NCBI GenBank assembly: GCA_054601695.1
Contig: BAAHQB010000101.1
Coordinates: 1-64,000 of the forward strand
Origin: Amorphochlora amoebiformis
Lineage: Eukaryota; Cercozoa; Chlorarachniophyceae
DNA length: 64,000 nucleotides
Reading direction: 5' to 3'
The notes beneath the pieces are model-generated. The model ran no database searches. It saw only the letters and a program-made list of their open reading frames with translations, and had not been told where the DNA came from. Below are positions 62,512-64,000 of the stretch, one piece after another (the stretch's first letter is position 1; each line of letters starts with the position of its first letter). The translations under genes and the position numbers were made by a program.

Positions 62512-63311
62512 GAGGGGAGAGAGAGAGAGAGGAGAGAGGAGAGAGAGAGAGAGGAGGAGAGAGAGAGAGAGGAGAGAGAGAGTGAGAGGAGAGAGAGAGA
62601 AAGAGAGAAAGAGAGAGGAGAGAGAGAGAGGAGAGAGAGAGAGGAGAGAGGAGAGGGAGGAGAGAGAGAGATAGAGTAGAGAGAGAGAGAGAGAAAGGAG
62701 AGAGAGATAGATAGGGGAGAGAGAGAGAGGAGAGAGAGAGAGAGAGGACAGAGAGAGAGAGAGAGAGGAGAGAGAGAGAAAGAGACAAAAAGAGCAAGGG
62801 ACTACCGGAGACTCCACATGTAGAAAATACATAGAGTGAGGAAATTATTCGGGTTAGAAAGATCTTGGAAGAGGCAAAGAAGGATCTTAGAAGAGAGAGA
62901 AAAAGAATTCAGAAAAGAGATAGATATATCTCGACATTGAGACAGGTTATGAGGGGTAAGGAAGAATTTCTAGAAGCTTCTTCAAGATCATGAAAAACAA
63001 AAAAAAAAAAATAGAAAAATTGGAGATTTCGAAAAGATTTCGAGAATTTCGGGAGATTTCGAGAATTTGGGGAGATTTCGAGAGATTCTAAAAGATTTCG
63101 AGAGACGTCGAGAGATTCTAAGAACCGACTTCGAGAGATGGATTCCAAGAGGAAGAGATTGGGAGAAATGGTTGAAAGAGTTTTGAGAGGTTATGAGAGG
63201 TTCTGAGAGGTTGTGAGAGGTTATGATAACCCTTTGCACGTGTCGTTAAAAAGTCGGATAAATCGACGGGGATTCGTTAAATCCATCTTATTGTGAAGGG
63301 TATCCAAAGAC
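56335..63311 (-). CDS. Tyrosine-kinase-like protein kinase, C-lobe (5' part beyond window)
   Basis: Exons, 5' to 3' on the minus strand: 63,311-63,231; 62,055-62,016; 61,273-61,241; 59,278-59,210; 58,680-58,639; 58,238-58,188; 58,001-57,884; 56,471-56,335 (TAG). All phases agree, giving about 190 residues. Kinase subdomains in order: [11 protein letters not shown] (helix D), [19 protein letters not shown] (catalytic loop, HKD in place of HRD), [12 protein letters not shown] (DFG), DQEYYN (two activation-loop tyrosines), VPWAWSAPE (P+1 loop and APE), [19 protein letters not shown] (subdomain IX) and [12 protein letters not shown] (subdomain XI Arg). DxAxRN and the EYY pair favour the tyrosine-kinase or TKL group. 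The Gly-rich loop and catalytic Lys are outside the window, so activity cannot be fully judged. DFG and catalytic Asp are intact. Confidence 0.93.
58350..58370 (-). repeat. Short decoy upstream of the kinase subdomain IX exon
   Basis: TTAGGTTGTACTATACGATA repeats the acceptor and first bases of the exon at 58,238 (TTAGGTTGTACTGCATGAC), then diverges. Confidence 0.65.
59402..60350 (-). repeat. Interstitial CCCTAA array in a kinase intron
   Basis: Perfect CCCTAA runs (up to about 10 units near 60,127-60,180 and 60,262-60,325) and a higher-order repeat of about 150 bp. Words such as ACATAAACGATAACC, CCAAACCCATACGATAAATC and GCAAAGTTGACCTTAA recur near 59,880, 60,000-60,070 and 60,185-60,260. 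The array lies between the DFG and catalytic-loop exons. Confidence 0.95.
62385..62790. repeat. (GA)n-rich tract in a kinase intron
   Basis: GAGAGA with GGAG interruptions. Frames through it are Leu/Ser repeats on the minus strand. Confidence 0.95.
63025..63225. repeat. GAGATTTCGAGAATTTCGGG-type minisatellite
   Basis: Irregular units of 14-20 bp (GAGATTTCGAGAGATTC, GAGAGGTTATGAGAGG) running up to the donor of the helix D exon at 63,231. Confidence 0.85.
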
Positions 63312-63376
63312 CTACTCATGATATATATATATATATAGATATATATATGTATATATAATATATATATGTATATTTA

Positions 63377-63502
63377 AGTCCATGTTACTGTGAAGGGTAT
63401 CTAGAGACCTACTCATTATATGTGTATATATATATATATAAATAAATATATATATATATGTATATGTACATATATGTAATATATATATGTATGTATATGT
63501 AT

Positions 63503-63554
<52 letters not shown>

Positions 63555-63617
63555 CATATGTATGAATTTAAGTCCATCTTACTGTGAAAGGTATCTAGAG
63601 ACCTACTCATTATATAT

Positions 63618-63661
<44 letters not shown>

Positions 63662-63714
63662 TATTATATATATGTATGTATTTAAGTCCATGTTACTGTG
63701 AAAGGTATAGAGAC
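63377..63714 (-). repeat. Three decoy copies upstream of the kinase helix D exon
   Basis: Copies at 63,408-63,377, 63,602-63,571 and 63,714-63,685 repeat GAGTAG then TCTCTAGATACCTTTCACAG and TGGACTTAAAT, corresponding to [11 protein letters not shown] of the real exon at 63,311. They then run into TA sequence. A weaker fourth copy may lie at 63,893-63,850. Confidence 0.93.
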
Positions 63715-63731
63715 CTACTCATTATATATCT

Positions 63732-63770
<39 letters not shown>

Positions 63771-63911
63771 TATAAATTTATAAATATATATTTGTATAAA
63801 TTATATATATATATATATAAATATACATATATAAATATACATATGTATAAGATCAAAAGGATATGCCATATCCATTTCAATGGTATCAAGAATGTTATGT
63901 ATATACATACA

Positions 63912-63949
<38 letters not shown>

Positions 63950-64000
63950 TATGTACATGTATCAATTGATATGTATATAAGTTATAATTTGTCACGGATA

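Noticed and set aside
62300-62832. Minus-strand Leu/Ser frames of 153-165 codons
   Set aside because: (GA)n repeat in a kinase intron.

Overview
This is a stretch of an intron-dense eukaryotic nuclear genome. Long (TA)n tracts and other simple repeats make up most of the sequence, and most long open frames are readings of those tracts. The real genes are split into very small exons (about 26-140 nt) embedded in TA-rich introns. I found them by joining hydrophobic or motif-bearing segments that lie between AG and GT and whose codon phases agree. TTAGGG-type telomere-like repeats recur in the interior. The taxon cannot be fixed from sequence alone: a presenilin, an RPSA gene with a Trp-rich tail and a tyrosine-kinase-like C-lobe fit a holozoan, amoebozoan or rhizarian-type protist as well as an animal.

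Layout. (1) 1-690: a pure (GA)n block that flips into (TC)n. (2) About 780-23,130: a large imperfect palindrome. The left arm (about 780-9,140) is inverted relative to the right arm (about 14,640-23,130). Between them lies a direct tandem duplication (units starting at 9,184 and 12,617). Each arm carries the 3' part of an ankyrin-repeat gene followed by the first exons of a presenilin gene. The right-arm copies are intact. The left-arm copies are broken (a lost splice acceptor in one ankyrin exon, a frameshift in presenilin exon 2). (3) 19,966-39,586 (+): a nearly complete presenilin gene in about 23 recognised exons, with both catalytic aspartate motifs (YD and GLGD) and the C-terminal PALP motif. 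(4) 51,381-40,447 (-): a complete 16-exon gene for 40S ribosomal protein SA (uS2), convergent with presenilin. (5) 51,665-55,527 (+): a five-exon gene for a membrane-anchored protein of about 130 residues whose C-terminal half resembles the ribosomal L7/L12 C-terminal domain, divergent from RPSA across a 283-bp TA-free spacer. (6) 63,311-56,335 (-): the C-lobe of a tyrosine-kinase-like kinase whose N-terminal part lies beyond the window.

The most striking pattern is shared by all the genes outside the ankyrin array. Many exons are accompanied by partial copies of themselves inside the flanking introns. Copies carrying the splice acceptor and the 5' part of the exon, but cut off before the donor, lie upstream of the real exon (up to five in a row). 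Copies carrying the 3' part and the donor lie downstream (up to seven). This polarity is what tandem duplication of an intron-exon junction produces, and it leaves the coding sequence intact if splicing ignores the decoys. Interstitial TTAGGG-type arrays are likewise found inside introns of all four of these genes.
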